DNA of 64,000 bases from Aminobacter sp. AP02. Its GTDB lineage: Bacteria; Pseudomonadota; Alphaproteobacteria; Rhizobiales; Rhizobiaceae. Position numbers and translations under genes: made by a program. The DNA is taken from positions 310,001 to 374,000 of the forward strand of contig NZ_QGGX01000003.1 of NCBI RefSeq assembly GCF_003148805.1. The letters run 5' to 3'. Shown piece after piece: positions 25,570-35,001 of this stretch (within the stretch, counting starts at the first letter, position 1; each line of letters begins with the position of its first letter). Below the pieces are notes generated by a model that was given only the letters and a program-made list of their open reading frames with translations, had not been told where the DNA came from and made no database searches.

Positions 25570-25914
25570 ATGGGCTTTCTCATCAGGACCGCATTCTGGT
25601 TCTCGCTCGTCCTGCTGCTGTTGCCGCTCGGCACCGGCCCGGATGGCGAAAACAGCGTAAGCCCGCTGCAGGCAATCTTCGCCGCGCGCGAAGCGGTCGG
25701 CGACATTGCCGGTATCTGCGAGCGCAAGCCCGAGGTTTGCGAGACGGGCAAGGCCGCCATGCAGACCATCGGTGTCCGGGCACGCGAAAGCGCCCGTATC
25801 GCTTATGAGGCGCTCGACCAGCAGTTCGGTCAGCCTGATACCGCCACCCAGACCGGCAGCGTACCGGCGACGGACGACCTGCCGGCCATCGCGGCACCGG
25901 CTCCGGCCAATTAG
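25570..25914 (+). CDS. Small exported protein (DUF5330-like)
   Basis: A 114-residue protein with an N-terminal hydrophobic segment (FLIRTAFWFSLVLLLLPLG) that acts as a signal or anchor. The conserved part has two cysteines (IAGICERKPEVCETGKAAM) and resembles DUF5330, a rhizobial family of unknown function. The tail is rich in Ala, Pro and Thr. The ATG at 25570 is preferred over an earlier one at 25468 because it places the hydrophobic segment at the N-terminus. Confidence 0.72.
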   Translation: MGFLIRTAFWFSLVLLLLPLGTGPDGENSVSPLQAIFAAREAVGDIAGICERKPEVCETGKAAMQTIGVRARESARIAYEALDQQFGQPDTATQTGSVPATDDLPAIAAPAPAN

Positions 25915-26018
25915 CCCAGGGTTCGAACCATTGCGGCGGCCATTGCCGCTGGTCACCCGCCTCCGTTGGCTCTTTTTTTCGTGACGGGCAGCCGCGCTCC
26001 CACTATATCCAAGACATC

Positions 26019-26447
26019 ATGACGACCTCGATCGACACCATCCGCGACGACTTCTCATTTCTGGAGGAATGGGAGGACCGCTATCGCTATGTCATCGAAC
26101 TCGGCGAAGCGCTTCCGTCGTTCCCCGAAAGCGCTCAGACCGACACGAACAAGGTGCAGGGTTGCGTCAGCCAGGTCTGGCTGGTGACCCACCAGGACGA
26201 CGGTGCTGATCCGGTCATCCGGTTCGACGGCTATTCAGACGCACATATCGTGCGTGGCCTGGTCGCCATCATGCTGGCGTTGTTTTCCGGTCGTCGCGCC
26301 AGCGAGATCAAGGCGATCGATGCCGAAGCAACTCTCAAGGAGCTCGGCCTCAACGAGCACCTGTCGCCGCAGCGCGCCAACGGCCTGCGCTCGATGGTCA
26401 AGCGCATCAAGCGCGACGCCGAGGCAGCACTCCACCAAGTAGCCTAA
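26019..26447 (+). CDS. SufE-family cysteine desulfuration protein
   Basis: A 142-residue SufE-like sulfur acceptor. It accepts persulfide sulfur from a cysteine desulfurase on Cys49 in QGCVSQVWL and passes it to the SUF iron-sulfur cluster scaffold. IRDDFSFLEEWEDRYRYVIE, FDGYSDAHIVRGLVAIML and LSPQRANGLRSMVKRI complete the family pattern over the usual length. It stands alone here, not next to other suf genes. Confidence 0.92.
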   Translation: MTTSIDTIRDDFSFLEEWEDRYRYVIELGEALPSFPESAQTDTNKVQGCVSQVWLVTHQDDGADPVIRFDGYSDAHIVRGLVAIMLALFSGRRASEIKAIDAEATLKELGLNEHLSPQRANGLRSMVKRIKRDAEAALHQVA

Positions 26448-26450
26448 GCC

Positions 26451-27251
26451 TCAGCCCAGTTTCGGGCGATAGTCTGCCGCGCCCCAGTGCAGGACCTTGC
26501 GTCCACGATGGGAACCAGCGCCCGGATTGTAGTGGCGCGCCAGCACGCCCAGTGCCGATTTGAGAACGATCTTGGCCGATCGTACCGGCCAGCTACGCTC
26601 CGCCTCCACCAGTTCCAGGCCCTTGAGAAAGCAGCAGACGTCGATCAGCACCCCCGACAGTTCCGGCCCTACGGCTTCGATCGCCAGATCGACGCGTTGG
26701 CGCGCAGCAAGTGCCGCATCGGTAAGGTCGGCCACTCCACCGCCCCGCTTGCCCGACGAAACACTCGCCACCCAGTTGGCACCCATGCGCGGCATGATCT
26801 GGCCACGAGTATAGTCGGAGCGCAGCCGCTCGCCGGCCGTGAATTCACCATGGCTCAAAAACGGCTCGCCAGCTTTGGTCTTGCGCCTAACGAGTTGGCA
26901 AAGTGGCGACTCCGACAAATTGACCAGCGCTGCATGCTGCCCTGAAACGCCATCTACTATGATGGTGTCCAGATCGCGGTGCTGGCCTTGAAACCGATCG
27001 ACCACGCTCGCTTCGCGCCGTGCGGCCGCCGCCCCTTCCCCCTTCAGCCGCACTATCCGCCCGCTACGGCTCACAAGGCCATCGCTTGCAAGCGCGAGGA
27101 GAACCGTCGCATCGACGGCGATCCGTTCACCTCTGTCGTTTTCGAGGATGAGCTTGCCGCTGCCTGCCGCCGAGCCACATTCGGCAGTTCCTTTGCCCAG
27201 CAGCTTGAGCACCCGGCTCCTCGCCTTGTCGTCCATCATATCCTTGCTCAT
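26451..27251 (-). CDS. DUF6456-type protein
   Basis: A 266-residue protein from ATG 27251, which is preceded by GGAG. The N-terminal half contains short helical segments (RSRVLKLLGKGTAECG, DATVLLALASDGLVSRSG) that look like a winged-helix or similar DNA-binding fold. The C-terminal half (GEFTAGERLRSDYTRGQI, SGVLIDVCCFLKGLELVE) fits the DUF6456 domain. It starts one base after the stop of the DnaA-domain gene, so the two form an operon. A DNA-related role is an inference from this pairing. The longer open frame (to 27395) lies inside the neighbour and is not used. Confidence 0.72.
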   Translation of the reverse strand: MSKDMMDDKARSRVLKLLGKGTAECGSAAGSGKLILENDRGERIAVDATVLLALASDGLVSRSGRIVRLKGEGAAAARREASVVDRFQGQHRDLDTIIVDGVSGQHAALVNLSESPLCQLVRRKTKAGEPFLSHGEFTAGERLRSDYTRGQIMPRMGANWVASVSSGKRGGGVADLTDAALAARQRVDLAIEAVGPELSGVLIDVCCFLKGLELVEAERSWPVRSAKIVLKSALGVLARHYNPGAGSHRGRKVLHWGAADYRPKLG

Positions 27252-27252
27252 C

Positions 27253-27678
27253 TCAGCGCTCCAACCTGTCGCGAAAGGCTGCGATTGCCACCCGTTCGGC
27301 GAGAGACACGATCCGGTCGAATTCGGCATCGTCGCGAAGGTCCTCGACTGTGTGGCAGGCATAAAGCACGGTCGTTCGGTCGCGGCCGAAACCACGCCCG
27401 ACCTCGCTCATGGAGAAGCGGAAGACGACGTGAGCGACATACATCGATATCTGCCGGAGGCGGCTGATGTCGTTGCCTGTCCGTCCAAGCCGGCGCAACT
27501 CCTTGCTTGGCACGCCAAAGAGCGCCGCCATCAGCTCGATCATCGCGTCGCATCGCTCGATGACCTCGTCGCGGCGCAGTTCGGCAAGCAATTCAAGCGA
27601 CGAACGTTCATCTCTGGCAACAGCTTCCCGCGCCTCGTTCTGCCGTTTTGCCAATAGTGCCGATGTGGATCCCGCCAA
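27253..27678 (-). CDS. Orphan DnaA domain IV (HTH) protein
   Basis: A 141-residue protein whose C-terminal part is a DnaA domain IV: ISRLRQISMYVAHVVFRFSM followed by EVGRGFGRDRTTVLYACHTV, the signature that reads DnaA boxes. There is no AAA+ domain, so it cannot be a full initiator. The start is TTG 27678, chosen because GGAGGGG lies seven bases before it; no ATG has such a site. A longer frame exists upstream. It may compete with DnaA for boxes or act as a regulator, but the sequence does not settle this. Confidence 0.75.
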   Translation of the reverse strand: MAGSTSALLAKRQNEAREAVARDERSSLELLAELRRDEVIERCDAMIELMAALFGVPSKELRRLGRTGNDISRLRQISMYVAHVVFRFSMSEVGRGFGRDRTTVLYACHTVEDLRDDAEFDRIVSLAERVAIAAFRDRLER

Positions 27679-27892
27679 ACTCGTTCCCCTCCATGGATAG
27701 GAATAAGTTCTTATATCTGCGACACCGCTGGGTGTGAACAAAAAATGAACACCCAGACTACAATCGGATGGCCAAGCCGTTGTAACAGTTTCACTTTTTA
27801 TTTTTGCGCGAGAAAATCGCCGCAAAGTTTTTCCCCACCCTAAAAGCCACCCGCATCATTGTCCCGTCACGTCACAGCAGGCAGGGATCGCG

Positions 27893-28249
27893 ATGCGGGA
27901 TTTTTCGAGTGAAATTGCAGCGTTCAAAAGAGACAGGCTAGCAGAACTCATGGACGCCAGGCAAAGAGCCGCCTTGCAGCTCTGCTGCGGCATCGAGCTT
28001 TCGAAGGCACTGACGGGAGGGCAGAAATCCACGCTGGCCCTACTCAAGCGGCTCGAACGCGCAATCGAACGCGAACGTCTCAGGGGCGTCAATCGGCACT
28101 GGAGCTACGACCTCAACCGCCACATCGCACTCAAGCAGGTACGCGACCGGCTGAAGGGCGTGTTTCCCGATCAGCCAACGCGGCTTTCCCTTCGTCCGCG
28201 GCAGCGCCGGCCAAAACGCAATGCGGCGCCCGAAGGCGCCGCACGCTAA
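27893..28249 (+). CDS. Small basic cytoplasmic protein, unknown
   Basis: A 118-residue protein with no recognised domain. It is helical and charged throughout (EIAAFKRDRLAELMDARQRA, LLKRLERAIERERLRG) and ends in a strongly basic tail (LRPRQRRPKRN). AGGGA stands before the ATG. It is convergent with mucR, and the hairpin at 28223-28242 lies in its last codons. A nucleic-acid-binding role is possible from the charge only. Confidence 0.65.
   Translation: MRDFSSEIAAFKRDRLAELMDARQRAALQLCCGIELSKALTGGQKSTLALLKRLERAIERERLRGVNRHWSYDLNRHIALKQVRDRLKGVFPDQPTRLSLRPRQRRPKRNAAPEGAAR
28223..28242 (-). terminator. Probable terminator of mucR
   Basis: On the minus strand GCGGCGCC-TTCG-GGCGCCGC, an 8-bp GC stem with a UUCG tetraloop, stands about 25 bp after the mucR stop and is followed by ATTGCGTTTT. 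It lies within the 3' end of the convergent gene. The T run is short, so efficiency is uncertain. Confidence 0.5.
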
Positions 28250-28266
28250 ATAACCCTGGAAGGCCG

Positions 28267-28692
28267 TTACTTGGCCTTGCGCTTGCGGCCCAGGCCCATC
28301 TTCTTGGCGAGCTGCGAGCGCGCTGCCGCGTAGTTGGGCGCAACCATCGGATAGCTGGCGTCAAGGCCCCACTTCTCGCGATACTGGTCCGGCGTCATGT
28401 TGTAGTGCGTCATCAGGTGACGCTTCAGCGATTTGAACTTTTTGCCGTCTTCAAGGCAGATGATGTAGTCATCATGTACCGAGCGCTTTGGGTTGACGGC
28501 CGGCTTCTGCTTGTCGGCAGGCGGCGTCTCGGCAACATTGCCAACGCGGCCCAAGGCTGCGTGGACATCGGCGATCAGCCCCGGAAGTTCACCCACCGGG
28601 ACCGGGTTGTTGCTGACGTAAGCGGCCACCACATCGGCGGTCAGTTCAATCAGCGTGTCGTTACTAGCTGCATGCGTTTCGGAAGTATCCAT
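28267..28692 (-). CDS. mucR: MucR/Ros family transcriptional regulator
   Basis: A 141-residue regulator of the Ros/MucR family, which silences many genes by binding AT-rich DNA and controls exopolysaccharide, motility and symbiosis or virulence genes in Rhizobiales. The N-terminal helices ([19 protein letters not shown]) mediate oligomerisation. The finger has Cys79, Asp82, His92 and His96 ([19 protein letters not shown]), so the second cysteine of the classic Cys2His2 set is Asp. This form is known in MucR and in the Mesorhizobium Ml proteins. The C-terminus is basic ([12 protein letters not shown]). The ATG at 28692 gives the standard family start (MDTSE). Confidence 0.92.
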   Translation of the reverse strand: MDTSETHAASNDTLIELTADVVAAYVSNNPVPVGELPGLIADVHAALGRVGNVAETPPADKQKPAVNPKRSVHDDYIICLEDGKKFKSLKRHLMTHYNMTPDQYREKWGLDASYPMVAPNYAAARSQLAKKMGLGRKRKAK

Positions 28693-28958
28693 ATGCTTCA
28701 GGCCCCAATGTGACTGGCTGTTTTTTTGCCCGATATTTCGACCGGGGTGCGACGCGTTCTTGTATCGCAATTTGCCACTACGACTCGCGTTCCAGCACTT
28801 TAATGAGCCTGTCTCAATAACAAGTCAATTCACTATTCTTTGCGAATACAAGAACAATGAGTTCAACACTTCTCTAACAAATGAACCTGTTTGATAGGAC
28901 GATGCCATCAATCGAGATCAAGTTACGCAACGCCGTAAGTTGTCGCGAAGGGTCATTG

Positions 28959-29333
28959 TCAGCGGTCAGTTACAAGAGGATCATTCTTCTTTGCCGAATG
29001 GACAGTTGCCCCCAGATCGTCGCTCACCGAGCCGCCCCACATGCGATATCCGGCAGAATATGCCGCTTTGGCAAGCAAATGAGCAGAAATCGGCGCCGTC
29101 AACAGAAGGAACAAGACGCCAGCCAGCGCGCGAAGTGCTGTGGCGGATTCACCAATATGCACGGCAAGTCCAATCAACATCAGGCACGAACCAACCGTTC
29201 CCGCCTTCGAGGCGGCATGCATGCGTGTATAGATATCGGGAAGGCGCAACAAACCTATGGATGCCGTCAGCGCAAACAACGCGCCGATCACGACAAGAGT
29301 TCCGGCAACATAATTACCAACACCGTCAATCAT
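28959..29333 (-). CDS. mnhG: Na+/H+ antiporter subunit MnhG/PhaG
   Basis: A 124-residue subunit G of a Mrp-type multisubunit monovalent cation/proton antiporter in the inner membrane. Three helices and the motif [20 protein letters not shown] identify it. It is the last gene of the operon and overlaps mnhF by ATGA. The C-terminal tail is polar and not conserved in the family. Confidence 0.92.
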   Translation of the reverse strand: MIDGVGNYVAGTLVVIGALFALTASIGLLRLPDIYTRMHAASKAGTVGSCLMLIGLAVHIGESATALRALAGVLFLLLTAPISAHLLAKAAYSAGYRMWGGSVSDDLGATVHSAKKNDPLVTDR

Positions 29334-29644
29334 GACTGCTCCTCCTGAGCTTCCTCTTTCTTGGCGTCGGCGCCACCGCTCATCACAAAACGTGCGAAGG
29401 CAACAGTGGCCAGGAACCCGACAAGGCCGAGCGCGATAGCGATGTCGACATAAAGCGTGAAGCCGGTGCGCAAGCCGAGAACGGCAATGAAACCAATCGC
29501 TACAGCAACAAGCATGTCGAGCGCGAGGATCCTGTCAGGCAGTGATGGCCCCTTCACGACACGCACCACCACCAGAAGAAACGAGATGGTGATCGCGCCG
29601 AGCGCGAAGTTCGCGCACATGTTGAGGAAAGCAGCTCCAGTCAT
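29330..29644 (-). CDS. mnhF: Na+/H+ antiporter subunit MnhF/PhaF
   Basis: A 104-residue three-helix subunit with the family motif [19 protein letters not shown] near 28. The short start at ATG 29644 matches the usual length of about 90-105; the longer frame reaching 30196 is the mnhE gene read in another frame. It overlaps mnhE upstream and mnhG downstream by a few bases. Confidence 0.9.
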   Translation of the reverse strand: MTGAAFLNMCANFALGAITISFLLVVVRVVKGPSLPDRILALDMLVAVAIGFIAVLGLRTGFTLYVDIAIALGLVGFLATVAFARFVMSGGADAKKEEAQEEQS

Positions 29645-30117
29645 CACCTGAATGCCTCCAGTATTCTGCGCTCGAACCCCTGGCTGATATCGCGCCGTGC
29701 CTGTTCGGGGTCCGAGCAATCCATGCCGTGCACGAAAAGCGTGCGCCGGTCGTCGGAGACATCGACCGACAATGTGCCGGGCGTCAATGTGATCAGATTG
29801 GCGAGCAAGGTGATTTCGAAATCCCGGTCGACCTTCAACGGATAGGCAAAGATGCCGGGCTTGATATCCATGCGCGGTGACAGGACCAGCCTGGCCACCC
29901 GGAGGGCGGACAGGAGCAATTCCTTGATGAAGAGGCCGATAAGCAGAAGCAACGCCCAAGGCCGAATGACTGTCCTTGTCGCTAGTCGCTGATCGCGCAC
30001 CAGAAACAGGACAATCCAGCCAATCGCAAAGCCAAAGACCAGGTTGGGAATCGAGTAGCTGCCCGAAATGGCGACCCAGATCAGGGCCAGTATCAGTTCG
30101 TTGCGGTACGGGATCAT
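29644..30117 (-). CDS. mnhE: Na+/H+ antiporter subunit MnhE/PhaE
   Basis: A 157-residue subunit E. Hydrophobic N-terminal helices ([20 protein letters not shown]) are followed by a cytoplasmic domain with [19 protein letters not shown] and FVHGMDCSD, typical of the family. The ATG at 30117 overlaps the mnhD stop (ATGA), and the stop overlaps the mnhF start. Confidence 0.92.
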   Translation of the reverse strand: MIPYRNELILALIWVAISGSYSIPNLVFGFAIGWIVLFLVRDQRLATRTVIRPWALLLLIGLFIKELLLSALRVARLVLSPRMDIKPGIFAYPLKVDRDFEITLLANLITLTPGTLSVDVSDDRRTLFVHGMDCSDPEQARRDISQGFERRILEAFR

Positions 30118-31676
30118 GATCCGCCTCCCCCGGGGAAGACCGCGCGAACGTAGGACGAAGCGTCGAGCAGCCCACTCGCCGCAGTCCCCGAGACACGAAC
30201 GAACGGCTCGGGCATGACGCCCATAGCCAGCATCGCCAAGGTCAGGATCACCACGGCGCAACAACCCATTATCGACATTGATCCGCCGGCCACTGCTTGA
30301 ACACCGGCAATTTCGGTGCGCCAGAACGCAAGGATGAACACACGCCCGAGCGCGATGGTGGCAAGGAATCCGCTCAGCAAGATGGCCGCAGCGATCTGCC
30401 AGGCGCCGCTGTCAAGCGCGGCCCTGACCAACATAACCTTGGGCCAAAGCCCCGATCCTGGTGGCAGGCCGGCCACCGCAAGCGAGATGATGAAGGCGAG
30501 CAAGGTGAGAAACGGACTTGCTCCGTACAGACCAGACAGCTGGTGAAGCGAAAAACTGCCGCCGCGCTGGCGCACCAGGCCTCCCAGCAGATAGAGCGCC
30601 GACAATGCCGGCATCGAATGCAAAGCGTAGAATATCGCCCCTGAAAGGCCGCCATTTCCGCCGAGCGCGATGCCTGCGAGCATGGTGCCGACGCCCGAAA
30701 TAACGAGGAAGCCGGCAATCCTGCGGATATCGGACTGCGCCAAGGCACCGAGCGCGCCAAGCAGCATCGTCGCTACCGCGACCCAGCCGATCACCCCTGC
30801 GAGTGCGACGCCTTCGACGGCAAAGATCATCACCAGAATGCGCAGCAACGCATAGATGCCAACCTTGGTCAAAAGTCCGCCGAACAGCGCGCCAGTGATC
30901 GCAGGTGGTGTGTGGTAGGAGGCCGGCAGCCAGAAATTGACCGGAAAGGCAGCGGCTTTCATGGCGAAAGCGAGCAGGAATAGCGACGCCAGCGTCATCA
31001 GCGGGGCTGCATCACCGATCTGCCCGGCCTTTGTCGCCAGATCGGCCATGTTGAGGGTACCGAAGGTTCCGTAGAGATAGCCTGTCGCGATCAAGAACAA
31101 CGTCGTACCGACCAGATTGAGGATCGCATATTTGGTGGCGCCGTCGATCTGCGACTTCTCGGACCCCAGGATCAGCAACCCGAAGGACGAGATCAAAAAG
31201 ACCTCGAACCAGACATAGAGATTGAAGACGTCTCCCGTCAGGAAAGCGCCGCTGACACCAGCCATCATCAGAAGCAGGAACGGATAAAAGCCGTAACGCC
31301 GGCCGGTCGCATCGACGTCTCGCACGGAACTGACGCAACAGCAGACTGCGACGATCGACGCGGTCAGCGAAAACACCGCACCCAGCGCATCGACCGTAAA
31401 GGAAATGCCAAAAGGCGGCAGCCAGCTTCCCATCGTCATCGACACGGGACCTTCGGCCAGCACACGTCGCAGCAAGAGACCATTCGCGCCGACCAGGACC
31501 GCGAGCACCGCGACCGACAGCACCGCGTGCCAACGCACGCTGTGCCGGATCATCAGAAGCACCGCACCGGCAAGGATGGGCAGCAAAACAGGAGCAATGA
31601 CCAACCAGTCGGCCGCAGGCACGGGTGCCGCAATCATCGCCGCGGTCTTGTCGATGATCTCGCCTTGCACAGCCAT
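30114..31676 (-). CDS. mnhD: Na+/H+ antiporter subunit MnhD/PhaD
   Basis: A 520-residue proton-conducting subunit related to NuoM/NuoN of complex I, with about 14 helices. The conserved Glu of helix 5 is in [15 protein letters not shown], the broken-helix Lys regions are in [20 protein letters not shown], and [20 protein letters not shown] follows. The start ATG 31676 lies 5 bp after the mnhC stop. Confidence 0.93.
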   Translation of the reverse strand: MAVQGEIIDKTAAMIAAPVPAADWLVIAPVLLPILAGAVLLMIRHSVRWHAVLSVAVLAVLVGANGLLLRRVLAEGPVSMTMGSWLPPFGISFTVDALGAVFSLTASIVAVCCCVSSVRDVDATGRRYGFYPFLLLMMAGVSGAFLTGDVFNLYVWFEVFLISSFGLLILGSEKSQIDGATKYAILNLVGTTLFLIATGYLYGTFGTLNMADLATKAGQIGDAAPLMTLASLFLLAFAMKAAAFPVNFWLPASYHTPPAITGALFGGLLTKVGIYALLRILVMIFAVEGVALAGVIGWVAVATMLLGALGALAQSDIRRIAGFLVISGVGTMLAGIALGGNGGLSGAIFYALHSMPALSALYLLGGLVRQRGGSFSLHQLSGLYGASPFLTLLAFIISLAVAGLPPGSGLWPKVMLVRAALDSGAWQIAAAILLSGFLATIALGRVFILAFWRTEIAGVQAVAGGSMSIMGCCAVVILTLAMLAMGVMPEPFVRVSGTAASGLLDASSYVRAVFPGGGGS

Positions 31677-31680
31677 AGAC

Positions 31681-32058
31681 TCAGTACCCCATCGGCGGCA
31701 GGCCGTCAGCGACGGGCTCGGCAACACGCATGCCGTCGGTGTCGTCAGTCCCGATCTGCTGGTAGGCGCGGTAGGCCAGCACCAGAAGGAAGGCAAAGAA
31801 CGAAAATGAAATGACGATCGCCGTCAGGATCAGCGCCTGCGGCAAAGGATTGGCGACCGCACCCGCCGGCACGTCGAGGCCCTCGGCAATGATCGGCGGC
31901 ACCCCGCGCATGACGCGGCCATTGGTGAAGATCAAAAGGTTCACCGCATTGCCGAACAGCACGACACCGAGCAGGATGCGGATAATGTGCCGCGACAGCA
32001 TGAGGTAGATGCCCCCCGCGAAAAACAGCCCGACAAGGATAGCAAGAACGGCTTCCAT
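31681..32058 (-). CDS. mnhC: Na+/H+ antiporter subunit MnhC/PhaC
   Basis: A 125-residue, three-helix subunit related to NuoK. LSRHIIRILLGVVLFGNAVN and PLPQALILTAIVISFSFFAF are the standard motifs; the Glu/Asp positions of NuoK are only partly kept, as usual in this subunit. The ATG at 32058 touches the mnhB stop. Confidence 0.92.
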   Translation of the reverse strand: MEAVLAILVGLFFAGGIYLMLSRHIIRILLGVVLFGNAVNLLIFTNGRVMRGVPPIIAEGLDVPAGAVANPLPQALILTAIVISFSFFAFLLVLAYRAYQQIGTDDTDGMRVAEPVADGLPPMGY

Positions 32059-32477
32059 CAATCGTGCTCCCGATCTTCGAGCGCGAGCGCAATCGATGTG
32101 AACGATCCCACCACGACCAGATAGACGCCGATATCGAAGATCATGACAGTCGACAGGTCTACGCTGATGCCGAAAAAGCTTGGCGCGCTCCACAATCCCG
32201 TCAGGAAAGGCACGCCGAACACAAGCGACGGAAGGCCTGCAACCGCCGCGACAAACAGCCCGAAGCCGGCAATCGCCATGGGATGGAAGTTAAGCGCACG
32301 GCGCACGGCCGGCACGCCGAAGGCGATGCCATGAATGCCGAAGGCCGATGCGGCGATAAGGCCGCCGGTGAACCCGCCACCGGGCTCGTTGTGGCCGCGC
32401 AGCAGCACGAACACCGAGAACATCAGCATGAGGCCGGTGAGATAGGGGGCAGCGGTCCTGAAGATAAGCGTCTGCAT
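32058..32477 (-). CDS. mnhB: Na+/H+ antiporter subunit MnhB/PhaB
   Basis: A 139-residue subunit B with four helices; [20 protein letters not shown] near 20 is diagnostic. It is a separate gene following mnhA, whereas some rhizobial Pha systems have a fused A-B protein. Confidence 0.92.
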   Translation of the reverse strand: MQTLIFRTAAPYLTGLMLMFSVFVLLRGHNEPGGGFTGGLIAASAFGIHGIAFGVPAVRRALNFHPMAIAGFGLFVAAVAGLPSLVFGVPFLTGLWSAPSFFGISVDLSTVMIFDIGVYLVVVGSFTSIALALEDREHD

Positions 32478-32478
32478 G

Positions 32479-34791
32479 CTACGCCTCCTCGGTCGCGGTC
32501 GCCGGCGCTTCCGTCTTTTTCGATCGGATGCGCACCAAGGCCAGGATCGCCAGGCCAGTCACCATCACCACGGCGATCTCGCCCAGCGTATCGAGGCCGC
32601 GGAAATCGACGATGATGACGTTCACGACGTTGCGTCCGTGGGCGATCGTCTTGGAATAGGCGGCAAAGAACTGCGACAGCCGGTCGTCGAACGGCAGCTG
32701 CGTCACCTTCAGGAGCAGCAGCGCGAATCCGGTGCCGCATGCGGCGGCAATTGTCATGTCGAGCAGCTTCTGTCCGAGCGGGCGGTGGTCGGTCGGTGCA
32801 AGTCTCAGTCGCGTCATCACCAAGGCCAGGATCACCACCGAAAGCGTCTCCACCATGAACTGGGTGAACGCCAGGTCCGGCGCCCCAAACAGCATGTAGA
32901 GCAAAGCGACGGCAAAGCCCTGGATGCCGAGCGAGACGATCGCCGTCAGCCGGCTGCGCGCATGGACAACAGCCGCCACGCCAATCACGGCAATGGCCAG
33001 GACACCCCATTCGTAGAAGCGGAATGCCGGCACGCTCGGCATATCGGGCAGTTCGCCAAACAACACCATCGGCACCAACAAGGCTGTAGCCACAGCAACG
33101 AAGGTGACGGTCATATAGACGTCGAGACGGCCATTGTGGATGATGCGGGTCAGACCGGCCGCGAGGCGCAACAGGCCGCGCAGCGCCTGATCGAAACCTT
33201 GGTCGGGTCCCCAGCCGATAGCCTTGAGCGAAGCAGCCATCGCGGCGCGCAGCCGGTCCTGCACCAGATACGCGGCAATTCCCAATGCGATCGTCACGAC
33301 CGACAACAGCAGGGGCATGCCAAGGTGCGGCACCACGGAAATCTGCACGTCGATCGCCTTGCCGGCTATGGCACTAGCGGTCGGCGACGACAGCAAGCGA
33401 TGCGCCAGAGGAAACGCAAGCGACAGGCCTAGCCCCGAGAGGCCCAGAACCACCGGCCCCAGCCACAGCGCCACCGGCCCTTCATGGGCAGGTTTCGGGG
33501 TCTTGGTCGGGGCGCCCAGGAACGGCTTCAGGGCGACGACAAAGGCCACGGCGAACATCAGCGCATTGCCGACAACGACAACCGGTATAGCTACGCTATT
33601 CCAGGCGTAGGACGAGCCAAGTGCCGCATAAATCTCTTCCTTCGCTAGGAAGCCGAAGAACAAAGGCGCGCCGCCCATCGAAAGTGCCGCCATCAAGGCC
33701 GCTGCAAACGTGATGGGCATGGCGCTGCGCAAGCCGCCAAGTTTGGTCACATCACGGGTACCAGCTTCATGGTCGATGAGGCCCGCGACCATGAAAAGCG
33801 CGCCTTTGAACATCGAATGCGCGATCAGATAAAGTGACGCCGCCTCGACCGCCTTGTCAGATCCAAGGCCCGTCAACATCACCAACAGGCCGAGCGAAGC
33901 TACTGTGGTGTAGGCAAGCATCAGCTTGAGATCGGCCTGCCTGATCGCAAGCAGCGTGCCGATGGCAAGTGTTGCTCCGCCAAACAGTGGCAGGATCGTT
34001 TCCCAGGCAGCGGTGTCGCCCATGACGGGGTTGAGACGCATCACGAGATAGACGCCGGCCTTCACCATGGTTGCGGAATGCAGATATGCCGAAACCGGTG
34101 TCGGCGCCTCCATGGCGTTGGGCAGCCAGAAGTGGAAAGGAAACTGCGCGGACTTGGTGAAAGCGCCGCCGAGCACAAGGGCGAGCGCTGCGAGATAGAG
34201 CGGGCTGTCGCGCAAGATGTCGCCGGATGCGAGCAGCGACGACAGCTCGTTCACGCCAGTCACCTGGGCGATGACCAGAAGTCCGGCGAGCAGCGAAAGG
34301 CCGCCGAGACCAGTCACCAGCAGCGCCTGCAGCGCCGCGCGACGCGAAGCCTCGCGCCCATGAACGAAGCCGATCAACAGGAACGATGTGATCGATGTCA
34401 GCTCCCAATAGACGAACAGCATCAGGAACGAATCCGAGACCACCAGCCCCAGCATCGCGCCCATGAACAGCAGTATGAACGAGAAGAACCGCCCCTGCTG
34501 GGCATGCCCTTTGAGATAGCCGCCGGAATAGATGACAATCAGTGTGCCGATGCCTGAGATCAACAGCGCAAATGTCAATGACAGGCCGTCAAGGTACCAG
34601 GAAAATCTCAGACCAAGGCTCGGCGCCCAGTCAAACCCGTTCGAAACAGCAGCTCCGGAGCTCATTGTTTCGAGCATTCCGGCGAAATGTACGAATACAG
34701 TCAATGGAACAGCAGCTAGCAACCAGCCGGCATTGTGTTTCATCAAGCGAGTCAGAAGCGGAGCGACAAGCGCGCCGACAAATGGCAGCAT
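32479..34791 (-). CDS. mnhA: Na+/H+ antiporter subunit MnhA/PhaA
   Basis: A 770-residue subunit A related to NuoL. Conserved parts are [20 protein letters not shown] near 125, [20 protein letters not shown] near 215 and the C-terminal MnhB-like region ([20 protein letters not shown]). Together the seven subunits export Na+ in exchange for protons and help with pH and salt stress. The N-terminus may be slightly longer: the six codons before the ATG (CTGACCTTCCTTATCCTC) extend the usual hydrophobic start, and AAAGAGG stands before that CTG. It is divergent from the oligopeptidase gene. Confidence 0.93.
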   Translation of the reverse strand: MLPFVGALVAPLLTRLMKHNAGWLLAAVPLTVFVHFAGMLETMSSGAAVSNGFDWAPSLGLRFSWYLDGLSLTFALLISGIGTLIVIYSGGYLKGHAQQGRFFSFILLFMGAMLGLVVSDSFLMLFVYWELTSITSFLLIGFVHGREASRRAALQALLVTGLGGLSLLAGLLVIAQVTGVNELSSLLASGDILRDSPLYLAALALVLGGAFTKSAQFPFHFWLPNAMEAPTPVSAYLHSATMVKAGVYLVMRLNPVMGDTAAWETILPLFGGATLAIGTLLAIRQADLKLMLAYTTVASLGLLVMLTGLGSDKAVEAASLYLIAHSMFKGALFMVAGLIDHEAGTRDVTKLGGLRSAMPITFAAALMAALSMGGAPLFFGFLAKEEIYAALGSSYAWNSVAIPVVVVGNALMFAVAFVVALKPFLGAPTKTPKPAHEGPVALWLGPVVLGLSGLGLSLAFPLAHRLLSSPTASAIAGKAIDVQISVVPHLGMPLLLSVVTIALGIAAYLVQDRLRAAMAASLKAIGWGPDQGFDQALRGLLRLAAGLTRIIHNGRLDVYMTVTFVAVATALLVPMVLFGELPDMPSVPAFRFYEWGVLAIAVIGVAAVVHARSRLTAIVSLGIQGFAVALLYMLFGAPDLAFTQFMVETLSVVILALVMTRLRLAPTDHRPLGQKLLDMTIAAACGTGFALLLLKVTQLPFDDRLSQFFAAYSKTIAHGRNVVNVIIVDFRGLDTLGEIAVVMVTGLAILALVRIRSKKTEAPATATEEA

Positions 34792-35001
34792 GAGGATAAG
34801 GAAGGTCAGCGGGCGGGCCCTCTTTGCGTCTCACGTTATTTATCGCTAGGGGCATAAACGCCTAGCCACGTGGGGGCAACCCTGAACCGACCTTGTCAAC
34901 GACTCGTGTCGTCGAGTTGACCAGCAATGCAACTCTGCCCTTGAACCCGCCTTGATGGGCGTGTTCATTCGCCACTTCAGATTCATCTTTTGCGAGACGC
35001 A

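Noticed and set aside
29330-30196. A 288-residue version of MnhF
   Set aside because: The extra N-terminal part is mnhE in another frame; MnhF proteins are about 100 residues.
34895-34921. Inverted repeat GTCAAC…GTTGAC between mnhA and ptrB
   Set aside because: Arms of only six bases with 15 bases between; too weak to call an operator.
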